NCBI GenBank assembly: GCA_944322625.1
Contig: CALUPN010000010.1
Coordinates: forward strand, 1-39,076
Origin: Candidatus Gastranaerophilales bacterium
GTDB lineage: Bacteria > Cyanobacteriota > Vampirovibrionia > Gastranaerophilales > Gastranaerophilaceae
DNA: 39,076 nucleotides
Direction: 5' to 3'
Position 1 is the first letter of the stretch. Each line of letters starts with the position of its first letter. Below the pieces are notes generated by a model that saw only the letters and a list, made by a program, of their open reading frames with translations, was not told where the DNA came from and ran no database searches. Positions 6,583 to 15,723 of this stretch are shown here, piece after piece. The translations under genes and the position numbers were made by a program.

Positions 6583-9225
6583 ATGATAAATTGCTTGTTA
6601 AAATTAATGGGTGATCCCAACGAAAAAAAAGTTAAAAAGATACAAGGTATCATTGACCATATAAACGCACTTGAGCCTGAATTTGAAAAACTTTCCGACG
6701 AGGAACTAAAAGCTAAAACAGATGAATTTAAAGCAATACTGGCAAAGCGTCCGACATCAGAAAATGAAAAGGCTGACAGAATCTTAGAAAAAGAAGCTCT
6801 TGATAAGATTTTGCCGGAAGCATTCGCAACAGTACGTGAAGCCGGTAAAAGAGTTCTTAATATGCGTCATTTTGACGTTCAATTAATAGGCGGTTATTTC
6901 TTACATAACGGTCATATCGCAGAGATGAGAACCGGTGAAGGTAAAACCCTTGTTGCAACTTTAGCAGCTTATTTAAATGCACTTACGGGAAAAGGGGTTC
7001 ACGTAGTTACGGTTAATGATTATCTGGCAAAACGTGACAGCGAATGGATGGGACAAATTTACAAGTTTTTAGGCTTAACTGTCGGTGTAATTCTCTCTAA
7101 TCAACATGATGCCGAAGAATTTGAACGTAAGCGTGCCGCATACAGATGCGATATTACCTACGGTACAAACAATGAGTTTGGTTTTGATTATCTGAGAGAT
7201 AATATGGCAACTTCAAAAGATATGCTTGTTCAAAGACCATACAATTACGCGATAATTGATGAGGTTGACAGCATTTTGATTGATGAAGCAAGAACTCCGC
7301 TTATCATTAGCGGCCGAGTTGAAAAATCTGCAGATACTTATACGCTTATGGCAAAAGTTGCGCCTCAGTTAGAAAAAAACAAGGATTACGAAGTCGATGA
7401 AAAGAATAAAAACGTTATTCTGACAGAAGACGGTATCGACAGAGCACAAGAAATTATCGGCTGTAAAGACTTATTTGATATAAATAATCAGTATGCTCAT
7501 GATTTATTAAATGCCCTTAAAGCTAAAGAACTCTTTATCAAAGATACCGATTACGTTATAAAAGACGGAGAAGTAATGATTGTTGATGAATTTACGGGCC
7601 GTTTAATGCCCGGAAGGCGTTGGTCCGACGGACTTCATCAGGCAATCGAGGCAAAAGAAGGTGTGGAAATTCAAGATGAAACACAAACTCTTGCAAGCAT
7701 AACTTTCCAAAACCTTTTCAGACTATATCCGAAACTTTCCGGAATGACAGGTACGGCAATGACTGAAGAAGCGGAATTCGGAAAAATCTACAATCTTGAA
7801 GTTACGGTTATTCCGACAAACAAACCTGATATAAGAATTAACTATCCGGATGTAATTTATAAAACAGAAAAAGCTAAATATAATGCAGTTGTAGATGACA
7901 TCATAGAACAGCACAAAATAGGACGTCCTGTTCTTGTAGGAACCGTAAGTATCGAAAAATCCGAATATATTTCGGCTCTTTTAAATAAAAAAGGTATTAA
8001 ACATAATGTATTGAATGCTAAGCAACACGAAAAAGAAGCTTATATAATCGCTCAAGCGGGACGTGTCGGAGCCGTTACAATTGCAACAAACATGGCCGGC
8101 CGCGGTACCGATATTCTGTTAGGCGGTAATGCCGAGTTCTTAGCAAAAGAAGATTTGGAAAAAAGAGGAGTCACTCCCGAATATAAAAATTATGAAGAGC
8201 TTAAAAATGAAGCATTAAAAAAAGCTCGTGAGATTACGGAAAAAGAGCATGCAAAAGTTGTTGATTTAGGCGGCCTTCACGTAATCGGAACAGAAAGACA
8301 TGAGTCCAGAAGAATTGATAACCAGCTTAGAGGCCGTGCGGCAAGGCAGGGAGATCCGGGTTCTACGAGATTTTTCTTATCACTTGAAGACAATTTGATG
8401 AGAATTTTTGGCGGAGACAAGATTACAAATCTTATGAATATGCTAAATGTTGAAGAAAATATGGCGATTGAATCTTCGCTTATCTCAAGACAAATTCAGT
8501 CTGCACAAAAGAAAGTCGAAACTTACCATTTTGATATACGTAAAAATGTTCTTCAATATGATGATGTTATGAATATTCAGAGGGAAAAATTCTACGCTCA
8601 AAGAAGAAAAGTTCTTGAAGGCAAAGATTTAAGAGATGATGTTGAATATATGATAGAAAAAGAAATCGACAGACTCTTAAAAAGTTATATTACTCCGGAG
8701 ATGAACCCGGAAGAGTATATTCCCGAAGACTTGGAAACTCTTATAAAAGAGCTGCATTCTATTATTCCGCAGCTTGCATATATAAATGTAGATGATATTA
8801 AATCATATAGATTCCCGAGAATTTATGACTCTTTAAAAGAGGCGGCTCTTAAAGCATATAAAGAACATGAAGAAGAAATCATTAATTTCTATAACACAAT
8901 ATCGGAACAGTACGACCCCTCTTTTGAAAAACAGGAACTATACTCTTCAGATAATATTATGCGTTCGCTGGAAAGAGACATTCTGCTTAGAGTTGTCGAT
9001 AATCAGTGGATTGACCATCTTCATAATATTGATATGCTTAGAGACGGAATAGGACTTCGAGCTTACGGGCAGAAAGATCCTTTGATTGAGTATAAAAAAG
9101 AAGCTTATGATCTGTTTAACAAAATGATGTATGAGATTCAGAGTAACACGGTTCGGTACTTATTCCGTGCTAAATTCGGCATACAGTTTGTTTCAGATGA
9201 CGGTATTGAAGTTGTCGAAAATTAA
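6583..9225 (+). CDS. secA: Preprotein translocase ATPase SecA
   Basis: SecA is the ATPase motor that pushes unfolded preproteins through SecYEG at the inner membrane. Seen in the 880-aa product: Walker A MRTGEGKT (about residues 115-122), the DEAD-like [13 protein letters not shown], the second helicase-like motor domain with [14 protein letters not shown], and the C-terminal helical scaffold domain ending [12 protein letters not shown]. The usual C-terminal zinc-binding SEC-C tail (CxCxnCH) is absent; the protein stops soon after the scaffold. I chose the ATG at 6583 over an in-frame TTG at 6568 because GGAGAGGA precedes the ATG with good spacing. It is followed by a prepilin gene (79-bp gap, no terminator seen), so read-through is possible. 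Confidence 0.98.
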   Translation: MINCLLKLMGDPNEKKVKKIQGIIDHINALEPEFEKLSDEELKAKTDEFKAILAKRPTSENEKADRILEKEALDKILPEAFATVREAGKRVLNMRHFDVQLIGGYFLHNGHIAEMRTGEGKTLVATLAAYLNALTGKGVHVVTVNDYLAKRDSEWMGQIYKFLGLTVGVILSNQHDAEEFERKRAAYRCDITYGTNNEFGFDYLRDNMATSKDMLVQRPYNYAIIDEVDSILIDEARTPLIISGRVEKSADTYTLMAKVAPQLEKNKDYEVDEKNKNVILTEDGIDRAQEIIGCKDLFDINNQYAHDLLNALKAKELFIKDTDYVIKDGEVMIVDEFTGRLMPGRRWSDGLHQAIEAKEGVEIQDETQTLASITFQNLFRLYPKLSGMTGTAMTEEAEFGKIYNLEVTVIPTNKPDIRINYPDVIYKTEKAKYNAVVDDIIEQHKIGRPVLVGTVSIEKSEYISALLNKKGIKHNVLNAKQHEKEAYIIAQAGRVGAVTIATNMAGRGTDILLGGNAEFLAKEDLEKRGVTPEYKNYEELKNEALKKAREITEKEHAKVVDLGGLHVIGTERHESRRIDNQLRGRAARQGDPGSTRFFLSLEDNLMRIFGGDKITNLMNMLNVEENMAIESSLISRQIQSAQKKVETYHFDIRKNVLQYDDVMNIQREKFYAQRRKVLEGKDLRDDVEYMIEKEIDRLLKSYITPEMNPEEYIPEDLETLIKELHSIIPQLAYINVDDIKSYRFPRIYDSLKEAALKAYKEHEEEIINFYNTISEQYDPSFEKQELYSSDNIMRSLERDILLRVVDNQWIDHLHNIDMLRDGIGLRAYGQKDPLIEYKKEAYDLFNKMMYEIQSNTVRYLFRAKFGIQFVSDDGIEVVEN

Positions 9226-9304
9226 GTAATATAATGTATGTTAAGATTTCACTAAAAATGTTATATTTATTTGTGTAGAATAAAAATTATAGGAGAGTTT
9301 CTAT

Positions 9305-10060
9305 ATGAAAAAATACGGATTTACCTTAGCAGAAGTCTTAATTACACTGGGAATCATCGGGGTAGTAGCGGCATTAACAGCTCCGGCATTGAACAGTTCT
9401 TTCCAGAAAAATAAAGTCGGACCGACATTGAAAAAGATTTCTTCTACTTTTAGTGTCGCAAACGAACATGTATTAGCAGACAACGAATCAAATACTTTAA
9501 CATCAGCTTTCGGCACAACGGAAGAATATCTGGATGCACTGTCTAAATATGTAATAGGAGCTCCGAGATACAAAGATGCCAGCAAAAAAACTATAATGAC
9601 AGTTGCAGAGCTACCGCTTGTACCAACAAACTTTACCGGAGGCACAAAAAATTCTATTTACGGTATGGAAAACTTAAAAATTTATGACTTGCCCGACGGA
9701 ATATCCGTAGCAATATCTTTAACACCTCGTAACCAGATTACAAATGCAACGAGAGAAGCTGCAGTCGGTTCTTTTAAAGGTAACATCGGTGCTTTATATG
9801 TTGATATAAACGGGTATGACAAAAAACCTAACAGAGTGGGTAAAGATATTTTTCATTTTAATATAGACGATAACGGTACTGTTTTAGCTGACGGCGGAAG
9901 AACCAAGTGTAACGCATACACAGACTCTACCTGTTATCAAAAAACTCCGACCTGGGATAGCAGTAGCTGGAATCAGTGTAATGAAGAAAAAGTCGACTGC
10001 GGACACAGCTGTACCGGTTCTATTGCTGACAATAACTGGAAAGTTATCTATAAATATTAA
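9305..10060 (+). CDS. Type IV prepilin-like (pseudopilin) protein
   Basis: A 251-aa product starting MKKYG|FTLAEVLITLGIIGVV: a classical class III prepilin signal with a Gly-Phe cleavage site, Glu at +5 and a hydrophobic helix ending APAL. The remainder is a soluble domain with a late Cys-rich tail (KCNAYTDSTCYQ, QCNEEKVDCGHSC) and NWKVIYKY end. The segment DINGYDKKPNRVGKDIF resembles the metal-binding/scaffold loop of pseudopilins and recurs in the gene at 33535. Family knowledge: cleaved and N-methylated by a prepilin peptidase, then inserted in the inner membrane or assembled into a pilus. AGGAGAG is a good ribosome binding site. It stands alone, with no pilus assembly genes nearby, as is common for the many minor pilins of this lineage. 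Confidence 0.88.
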   Translation: MKKYGFTLAEVLITLGIIGVVAALTAPALNSSFQKNKVGPTLKKISSTFSVANEHVLADNESNTLTSAFGTTEEYLDALSKYVIGAPRYKDASKKTIMTVAELPLVPTNFTGGTKNSIYGMENLKIYDLPDGISVAISLTPRNQITNATREAAVGSFKGNIGALYVDINGYDKKPNRVGKDIFHFNIDDNGTVLADGGRTKCNAYTDSTCYQKTPTWDSSSWNQCNEEKVDCGHSCTGSIADNNWKVIYKY

Positions 10061-10080
10061 TAATTTCCATATAGTTTACA

Positions 10081-10112
10081 AAAATCCGGCGCTTATAAAC
10101 GCCGGATTTTTA
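10081..10112. terminator. Bidirectional terminator between convergent genes
   Basis: AATCCGGCG-cttataaa-CGCCGGATT, flanked by A-runs on the left and TTTTTATT on the right. It can end both the plus-strand prepilin gene and the minus-strand GH57 gene. Confidence 0.88.
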
Positions 10113-10140
10113 TTATTAATAACCTTTATCTATATTTTAT

Positions 10141-11859
10141 TTATTGATATAACGGAGCAAGTTTCTTTTCTTGCTGCGGAATAACCCCTTCTTCTATTGA
10201 CTGATAAACTCTATAATCAATTACCGGGAAGCAGTTATCAATACTTTCAATTTCTGACAATTTTGCTTCATCAATATTACCGGATTCAATCATATCTGCA
10301 ATCAAGCTAAATCTGTCTACATGCTCGTTAAATCTGTCCGTAGCATAGTCTTTTGCCTGCCAAGTAGTAATCAAAAACGGCCAGTCAGAACTTTGCAGCA
10401 ATAAATTTTCTCTTGCCAGCTGATTTAAAGCTCTGTGTAAAAGTTTATCTTCAGGTATATTCTGGTACCTGTCAACAATTTCATTTATACGTTTTTCGCA
10501 AGAATGAATAATCGGCCACATCCATTCTGTCAGGTGGTTCATCCATACATAGAAGTGTCCGCCTTGTCCCCAAGAACTTTCCGGAATTTGAATAGCTTCT
10601 TTCGGCGGATATTTTCTGATATACTCACCTGCCGTAAGTCTTTCCACTTCCGGTAAATAATCATGGAATTTTTTAATAACCTGCTTAATAAATTCGACGC
10701 CTTCAAACCACCAGTGTCCGAAAAGTTCGGTATCAAAAGATACCATTACCAGACCTTCATGACCTTTTGCAAGCTTATAATCATTAAGCAGATGATAAAT
10801 CAAAGTTGTATAATGATCTGAATTCTCGTTAACTTTATTCATTGCAAGCACCGGATCATAAAGCATTTTATCGCCCAAATCCGTAGTCGGAGAAGTTATT
10901 CTCCAATAGTGCATACCGGATTTATCGTCCTTTTTATGAAATTCTCTGAAACACCCATCTCCCGGATAACCGTCAGCAGCCGACCAAACCTGATATCCGG
11001 CTCTGTCATTTCTTCCCATAACTGCTACTTGAGCATCAGGAAGCCAATATGCCGAATATGTGTCATACCCGGTTGCCGGTCTTTCAGGAAGAGGAATATA
11101 TTCAATATTTCCGTACATACCGATTACACGTCTGTTACCGATAGAGTTCCCGCCTTCTATTACGTGAGATTCCGTAAAGAAGTATTCAATATCATTATTT
11201 TGAAGAGTAACCTCGATAGCAGGTCTCCAATGTTTTTTACCGTCTTTTCCCACATACTCGTAACCTTGTCTGTATGCACATTCAGGAAGCCAGGCACCCA
11301 TCGCTTTTTTCCCGAATAATCTTTTGGTTGTATCCTGACCTACTTTAAATTGAGCATTCAAATTACTGTCAGTGGCAAGCAACGGTGAAAAACCATGAGT
11401 TGCGCCTGATGTTGTAATCTCAATACAGCCTAAATCTTGATATTTTTTAAAATATTTAATAAGATTTTTTTCGTATTTATTAACAAAGTCATCTCTCAAT
11501 TTATTCCACAAATCATAGTAATATTTTGCCAGATACTTCAAATGTTGAGAATGAGCGACTTTAGGATCAGGGTATCTGTCCAAGTCCTTGGCTACAGCTT
11601 CAATTCTTGAATCTATATATTTTACAAAACCGTTTTGTAAATGTTCATCGTTCAGCTGTTCTGCCAGTATCGGCGTAATACCTACAGTTAATTTTGCTTT
11701 AATACCTTCATCGTATAATTCCGATATAGCGTTAAGCAGAGGTACATAAGTTTCTGCCATACATTCGTAAAGATTTTCTTCTCCGAATGGCCACATACCT
11801 GCTTTTCTGTAATATGGCAGGTGGCTGTGCAACATAAATACGAATTGTCCTACTGACAT
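10141..11859 (-). CDS. GH57-type 1,4-alpha-glucan branching enzyme
   Basis: A 572-aa glycoside hydrolase family 57 protein, the branching type with a DUF1957-like C-terminal part. Seen: N-terminal QFVFMLHSHLPYYRKAG, the nucleophile motif WLPECAYR (Glu193), and the acid/base motif VSFDTELFGHWW (Asp386). Both positions agree with characterised GH57 branching enzymes of Thermus and Thermococcus (family knowledge). It forms alpha-1,6 branches in glycogen-like glucan in the cytosol. The ATG at 11859 has GGAGG 6 nt upstream. It appears monocistronic; a TGTTATAAA extended -10 lies 50-58 bp upstream. With the long phosphohexomutase at 25506 it suggests storage-glucan metabolism. Confidence 0.93.
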   Translation of the reverse strand: MSVGQFVFMLHSHLPYYRKAGMWPFGEENLYECMAETYVPLLNAISELYDEGIKAKLTVGITPILAEQLNDEHLQNGFVKYIDSRIEAVAKDLDRYPDPKVAHSQHLKYLAKYYYDLWNKLRDDFVNKYEKNLIKYFKKYQDLGCIEITTSGATHGFSPLLATDSNLNAQFKVGQDTTKRLFGKKAMGAWLPECAYRQGYEYVGKDGKKHWRPAIEVTLQNNDIEYFFTESHVIEGGNSIGNRRVIGMYGNIEYIPLPERPATGYDTYSAYWLPDAQVAVMGRNDRAGYQVWSAADGYPGDGCFREFHKKDDKSGMHYWRITSPTTDLGDKMLYDPVLAMNKVNENSDHYTTLIYHLLNDYKLAKGHEGLVMVSFDTELFGHWWFEGVEFIKQVIKKFHDYLPEVERLTAGEYIRKYPPKEAIQIPESSWGQGGHFYVWMNHLTEWMWPIIHSCEKRINEIVDRYQNIPEDKLLHRALNQLARENLLLQSSDWPFLITTWQAKDYATDRFNEHVDRFSLIADMIESGNIDEAKLSEIESIDNCFPVIDYRVYQSIEEGVIPQQEKKLAPLYQ

Positions 11860-11909
11860 GTTTGCCTCCGTTCATTTCTCGTGTTTGAATATATATTTTT
11901 ACATTATTA

Positions 11910-11918
11910 TTTATAACA
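11910..11918 (-). promoter_or_regulatory. Candidate promoter (-10) for the GH57 gene
   Basis: TGT-TATAAA (extended -10) on the minus strand, TATAAA at 11910-11915. TTATCT at a 17-bp spacing is a poor -35. The start would lie about 44 nt before the ATG. Confidence 0.35.
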
Positions 11919-12033
11919 CAATTTTATCAAAAAGATAACTCCTTAGAATTAATTCAACAGAATAATGTTACAAATGTTAACTATATTTTAGGCGGTAGAA
12001 ACATCAAACCCGCATTATATAAGGTTTATATAA

Positions 12034-12864
12034 CTACCCGATTAAAAATATACTGTCATTATTTTTAGAACAAGTCGCACAAAAATCTGTTTCTGCAGTT
12101 ACCGATTTTGCATAATCTTTAAAAGAACTGCCGCATCTTCCCCTATAATCGTCGGCTAAAAACGGACAACTATAAATACCGTTTTGGCAGAGAATTCGAC
12201 TGTATTGGCAATCTGTTTTTGCGGAATGTTTTGAAAAATTTTCATCACTAAAATCAGGATGTGATACAGTTATTTGTATATCAGTATTTGTAATTTCCTG
12301 TTCTTTAAAAATATAATTAAATGATTCAAAAATGTCTTTTTTATCTAATTTATAAAAATTTTGTATTGATAAAACAGACATAAAATTATACCTGCATAAA
12401 GTTTTCAAAGCGAAAATCGTTTGTCTGTAATTACCTCTGTATCTAACTTTATCACTTTGCAATTCATCAAAATGAGCCAGTGAAAGTTTAAAAAAGATTT
12501 GATTATCACCTTCATCCTCAACCTTTTTTAAAAATCTTACTTTTTTTTCATTCAAAAAACTTGCATTTGTACAAATGCAAACATTACATCTTTTCAAACA
12601 TAATCTCAGTATTGAATTAAAATCAGGATGTGTCATCGGCTCGGCACCGGTGAGATATATACAATATAAGTTTTCTGTTTTTGTATCATTCAGAGCTTCT
12701 TTTATTCTGTCTATGGAAATAAAGTCTTTTATATTTTTGCTCATCGGAAAATCAATATAACAATTACCGCATCTTTGATTACAATTTTTAGCCGTCATTT
12801 CAATAAACAGGTTATTCAGTTCTTCCAGTTTATAAACCGGAGCGGTGTAAATGCTGTTAGTCAT
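12034..12864 (-). CDS. Radical SAM protein with C-terminal Cys cluster (SPASM-like)
   Basis: A 276-aa protein with the radical SAM cluster motif CNQRCGNCY (Cys28, Cys32, Cys35; CX3CX2C), and TGAEPMTHPD in place of the usual GGEP. The C-terminus holds further cysteines in SILCQNGIYSCPFLADD-like context and DFCATCSKN, like a shortened SPASM/twitch domain that binds an extra Fe-S cluster. Members of this class modify peptides or small molecules. No precursor peptide or partner enzyme is recognisable nearby, so the substrate is unknown. The ATG at 12864 has a strong AAAGGAGG. It lies between the GH57 gene and the sigma factor with 140-170 bp gaps, so is probably its own unit. Confidence 0.85.
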   Translation of the reverse strand: MTNSIYTAPVYKLEELNNLFIEMTAKNCNQRCGNCYIDFPMSKNIKDFISIDRIKEALNDTKTENLYCIYLTGAEPMTHPDFNSILRLCLKRCNVCICTNASFLNEKKVRFLKKVEDEGDNQIFFKLSLAHFDELQSDKVRYRGNYRQTIFALKTLCRYNFMSVLSIQNFYKLDKKDIFESFNYIFKEQEITNTDIQITVSHPDFSDENFSKHSAKTDCQYSRILCQNGIYSCPFLADDYRGRCGSSFKDYAKSVTAETDFCATCSKNNDSIFLIG

Positions 12865-13004
12865 AAATCCTCCTTTATAAATTTGACTAACACATGTTAT
12901 TCCGCTTAAGTCTGAAAAAAAATTATCGTTTTGGGGAATAAATATATAGCCGTTTGACTATATTTCATACGACTGTGAGATAAGTTACACTTAAATTTTA
13001 TTAA

Positions 13005-13820
13005 TTAAATAATACTTCTTTTCAATCTTTCAGATCTGTTTTCGCTCAACAAGTTTTTAAGCTTCATGATTGCTTGAGCATGAAGCTGCGAAATTCTTGA
13101 TTCTGAAACATTAATAGCTTCGCCTATTTCTTTTAGTGTCATATTTTCATGGTAATAAAGAACCATAATAGTTCTTTCTCTTTCCGGCAGTCTTTTCAAA
13201 GCATTCTCCAACTCTTTTTTTACGTCTTTTTCTTCCATTTCTTCATGCGGAGCCAGGCTATGAGAATCCTGAATTGTATCGATGATTTCAATATCTCCGT
13301 CAGATGAACCCTTTTTATCATATATTGAAGTGACTGTTGTATCATCAGACAAAAGCTGTTCCACTTTTTCTTTTTCTATACCGAGGAAATTCGCAATTTC
13401 AGTATTTGTTGCAGCTCTGCCGAATTGTTTCTTTAAAGTTTCCTGCGCTTCTTTCACATCTTTAATCTTTCTTCTTACACTTCTCGGAAGAAAATCCTGA
13501 GAGCGAATTTTATCAATAATATTTCCTCTTATACGGACAAGAGCGTATGTTTCAAATCGTGCACCCATTTTGGGCGTATATTTTTCAACGGCATCAATAA
13601 GCCCTTCTACCCCGTAACTTGAAATATCTTCATACGAAAAAGTCGGTGGAAGAGCGACTTTTACACGACCGACAACATATCTTGTAAGATAAATGTATTG
13701 AAGGATAAGAGCGTCACGGAGTTCTTTATTATCGTGGTTATCAAAATATCTGGCCCACATTTCGGCCAGCTCTTCATTAGAAACTTTTTTAATTTTATTA
13801 AAAGATGTATCCTGTTCCAT
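13005..13820 (-). CDS. fliA: RNA polymerase sigma-28 (FliA/WhiG) family factor
   Basis: A 271-aa sigma-70 family protein of the FliA/WhiG group. Seen: region 2 (LILQYIYLTRYVVGRV, then SYEDISSYGVEGLIDAVEKY and FETYALVRIRGNIIDKIRS), region 3 (RSVRRKIKDVKEAQETL) and region 4 with the HTH LKEIGEAINVSESRISQLH. Family knowledge: directs late flagellar genes, including flagellin. Supporting context: a consensus-like sigma-28 promoter lies 110 bp away at 13929-13955, and a flagellin gene is at 19499. The start at 13820 is the only possible one before a TAG upstream; its AGAGGG is unusually close (0-1 nt) to the ATG, so initiation may be weak or regulated. No anti-sigma FlgM gene is recognisable here. 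Confidence 0.93.
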   Translation of the reverse strand: MEQDTSFNKIKKVSNEELAEMWARYFDNHDNKELRDALILQYIYLTRYVVGRVKVALPPTFSYEDISSYGVEGLIDAVEKYTPKMGARFETYALVRIRGNIIDKIRSQDFLPRSVRRKIKDVKEAQETLKKQFGRAATNTEIANFLGIEKEKVEQLLSDDTTVTSIYDKKGSSDGDIEIIDTIQDSHSLAPHEEMEEKDVKKELENALKRLPERERTIMVLYYHENMTLKEIGEAINVSESRISQLHAQAIMKLKNLLSENRSERLKRSII

Positions 13821-13849
13821 CCCTCTTGTCCTAACACATGTCTATATCA

Positions 13850-13868
13850 TTGTAACGTTTTATTACAA
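13850..13868. promoter_or_regulatory. Inverted repeat TTGTAA-N7-TTACAA, possible operator
   Basis: Perfect dyad TTGTAA-cgtttta-TTACAA between the sigma factor start (13820) and the divergent gene at 14002. A similar dyad (N5 spacer) is at 18587-18603. The binding protein is unknown. Confidence 0.45.
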
Positions 13869-13928
13869 ATTAGATATCGTATATATAGATGAAATTATTA
13901 AGATTTGTAACGATTTGTAGAATTACCC

Positions 13929-13955
13929 TAAAGTTTTCAAAAAAAATGCCGTTAT
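13929..13955 (+). promoter_or_regulatory. Sigma-28 (FliA-type) promoter
   Basis: TAAAGTTT at 13929-13936, an 11-bp spacer, then GCCGTTAT at 13948-13955. The enteric sigma-28 consensus is TAAAGTTT-N11-GCCGATAA: the -35 matches 8/8, the -10 6/8, and the spacing is exact. The predicted start is about 40 nt before the ATG of the gene at 14002. The gene for a sigma-28 type factor is next door. Confidence 0.7.
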
Positions 13956-14001
13956 GTTTATAGAAACTCTCGTAAGAATGTAAAAGAAAGGATGTAAAAT
14001 T

Positions 14002-14727
14002 ATGGACATTAACAATGTACAAAGAACTCTGGGAATCTCCGCCGAACAATTTGATCAATTAGATCGCTTAGACGGTAAAAAAGACGGACAAGTAGAACAA
14101 TCTATTTTTGATGTAGCTCAAAAACTTATTGATGGAACATTGGATAGCGGAGAAAAAGGACTTGATGAATTAACAAAAAAAATTAAGCACATTTTCGGGT
14201 TTGATAAGCCCAATGCAGAAGCTGCACAGGCGGTAGGAGATGCAGGGGCCGTTGCAAAAGGTTCTAAAGAAGCCCTTGCCAGTGCATTAAAACCCCAAAA
14301 ACCCAAAAGTTCTGCTCCTGCCAAGACAAAAAGCAGTAACGTCACCCAAACAAAAGAAGAAAAGAAAACTCCTGAAGGGATGATTAAAGAAATGGCAGAA
14401 GGAGCTATCAAATACTATGAACAAAATGGCAGCCTCAAGGGATTCTCACATACAGGGTTCCCGGAAGGTATTGATAATCTTACTATCGACACAGAGTTTG
14501 TCACAAATAACCCGGATAATGATGTCTTTAGTATAGATGAAAACGGAAAACAAAAAGTTACAAGAAATCCTGATGCGTTTATTCTTAAAGTTTCATTTAT
14601 GCTTAACGGAGAAAAGCATACTGTTGAAGTAAAAACTACTAATACCGAAAGCTTTGTTAATAAACCGGTAAAAGAAGAAATTATAGATGAATTCAGAACT
14701 AAAAGACCTAGGTTTGGCGATATTTAA
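14002..14727 (+). CDS. Unknown protein under sigma-28 promoter
   Basis: A 241-aa product that I do not recognise. Residues 1-75 are helical and include LDRLDGKKDGQVEQSIFD, which resembles an EF-hand/dockerin-type calcium loop (Asp-x-Lys-x-Asp-Gly). About residues 75-130 are low-complexity Ala/Lys/Pro/Ser (KPQKPKSSAPAKTK), a probable flexible linker. Residues 130-241 form a more ordered domain with beta-like stretches (DAFILKVSFMLNGEKHTVEV). There is no signal peptide or membrane segment. AAAGGATG gives a fair ribosome binding site. It starts 40 nt after a strong sigma-28 promoter and ends at its own terminator, so it is monocistronic and probably a late motility or flagellum-associated protein; export by the flagellar secretion system is conceivable but unproven. 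Confidence 0.82.
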   Translation: MDINNVQRTLGISAEQFDQLDRLDGKKDGQVEQSIFDVAQKLIDGTLDSGEKGLDELTKKIKHIFGFDKPNAEAAQAVGDAGAVAKGSKEALASALKPQKPKSSAPAKTKSSNVTQTKEEKKTPEGMIKEMAEGAIKYYEQNGSLKGFSHTGFPEGIDNLTIDTEFVTNNPDNDVFSIDENGKQKVTRNPDAFILKVSFMLNGEKHTVEVKTTNTESFVNKPVKEEIIDEFRTKRPRFGDI

Positions 14728-14742
14728 TACATAAATTTATAT

Positions 14743-14790
14743 AAAAAACATTCTCCGGTATATTTAAAAATATCCGGAGAATGTTTTATT
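14743..14790 (+). terminator. Rho-independent terminator
   Basis: ACATTCTCCGG-(AT-rich loop)-CCGGAGAATGT, an 11-bp stem that can extend through ATA/TAT, followed by TTTATT. It ends the gene at 14002. Confidence 0.85.
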
Positions 14791-14904
14791 CCGCAATTTT
14801 ATTATAACCAGACAATACTAATTCTAAAATTAAAACTAATTAACCAAGTAGGACAATACAAAAAAAACTTCTGATGAATTTAAATATCATCGGAGGATTT
14901 TTAT

Positions 14905-15573
14905 ATGTATCGATTTTTGAGCGTATTAATATTTTTGTTTATGTTTTTGGCAGGAAATATATTTCTGTATGCGGAAGCTGCAAGAACAGTCGTTACACGC
15001 ACCCCAGTATACGGAAGAAATTATTACGGGCCGCAAAGGAATTTCAGACATAATTACAGACCCAAAAGATATTACAACAACGGGTATCGTAACAGAAGGT
15101 ATTACAACCAATATCCACGCAGAAGATATTTTAATAACGGAAACTATTTCTCAACATCATCACTCACGGATTTAAGTGCATTAGAAAAATACACTCTTGA
15201 TAAAACATATTCAAGAGAAAGTGATTTACAAAGGTTGGAAAGACTTGAGACAGAAGCTTTCGGAGCGATACAACAGGGAGATATTAATTCACGATATGAA
15301 AATGTAAGAAGTGCTATTCTCTCCAGACCCAAACAGAATTACAAAACTTCTTGGCTCAGAAATCTCGGTAACTTTTTTAGCGGGCAGATGACGGGTTTTA
15401 CTCCTTCTTTTGATAATGACCCGTTCTTTTCCGGTTCAAGTTTTGCCGGCACCCCATATCCTACGACATACGGAAACAGCAATATTACCCAATACGCAAG
15501 TCCCTGGGGAAGCGGATATCATATTAATAACTACGGTACAGGTTCCGGTTGCGGAGTAAAAATATTAGACTAA
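14905..15573 (+). CDS. Secreted Tyr/Arg-rich protein, unknown
   Basis: A 222-aa product with an N-terminal signal peptide (LSVLIFLFMFLAGNIFLYAEA, cut after about residue 25). The mature protein opens with a Tyr/Arg/Asn-rich low-complexity region (repeats such as RRYYNQYPRRRYFNNGN, about 35-80). Residues 88-140 hold LSALEKYTLDKTYSRESDL, QRLERLETEAFG and a following SRYENVRSAI, a helical LE..fG motif I associate with secreted proteins of cyanobacteria and relatives. The C-terminus is Gly/Ser/Tyr-rich and flexible. Probably an envelope or extracellular matrix protein. The ATG at 14905 follows GGAGG. The upstream TCTGATGA/TCATCGGA hairpin partly overlaps the ribosome binding site. The function is unknown. 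Confidence 0.75.
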   Translation: MYRFLSVLIFLFMFLAGNIFLYAEAARTVVTRTPVYGRNYYGPQRNFRHNYRPKRYYNNGYRNRRYYNQYPRRRYFNNGNYFSTSSLTDLSALEKYTLDKTYSRESDLQRLERLETEAFGAIQQGDINSRYENVRSAILSRPKQNYKTSWLRNLGNFFSGQMTGFTPSFDNDPFFSGSSFAGTPYPTTYGNSNITQYASPWGSGYHINNYGTGSGCGVKILD

Positions 15574-15576
15574 GCC

Positions 15577-15723
15577 TTACAGCCCTCGTTCGGGATGCGC
15601 AGAATTGGAAGAAACAATTTCATAGTACTCATTCTTATCAATATTTACGCCCATATTTTTTATGTCAACCGTGAATTTCTTCTTTTTTTTAGGTTTATAC
15701 GAAATTTTATCGGATGATTTCAT
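15577..15723 (-). CDS. Small basic protein (48 aa) overlapping the panD end
   Basis: An ORF of 48 codons whose ATG (15723) lies inside the last codons of panD, in another frame, overlapping it by 17 bp. GGAG sits 6 nt before that ATG. The product is very Lys-rich near the start ([16 protein letters not shown]) and continues [17 protein letters not shown]. It ends 3 bp from the convergent plus-strand gene (15573), which leaves no other role for this stretch. Translational coupling to panD is likely. The family is not recognised; it may be spurious, but the ribosome binding site and tight fit favour a real gene. Confidence 0.5.
   Translation of the reverse strand: MKSSDKISYKPKKKKKFTVDIKNMGVNIDKNEYYEIVSSNSAHPERGL

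Noticed and set aside
10909..11319. 136-codon plus-strand frame opposite the GH57 gene
   Set aside because: Shadow of a gene with intact catalytic motifs; no ribosome binding site.
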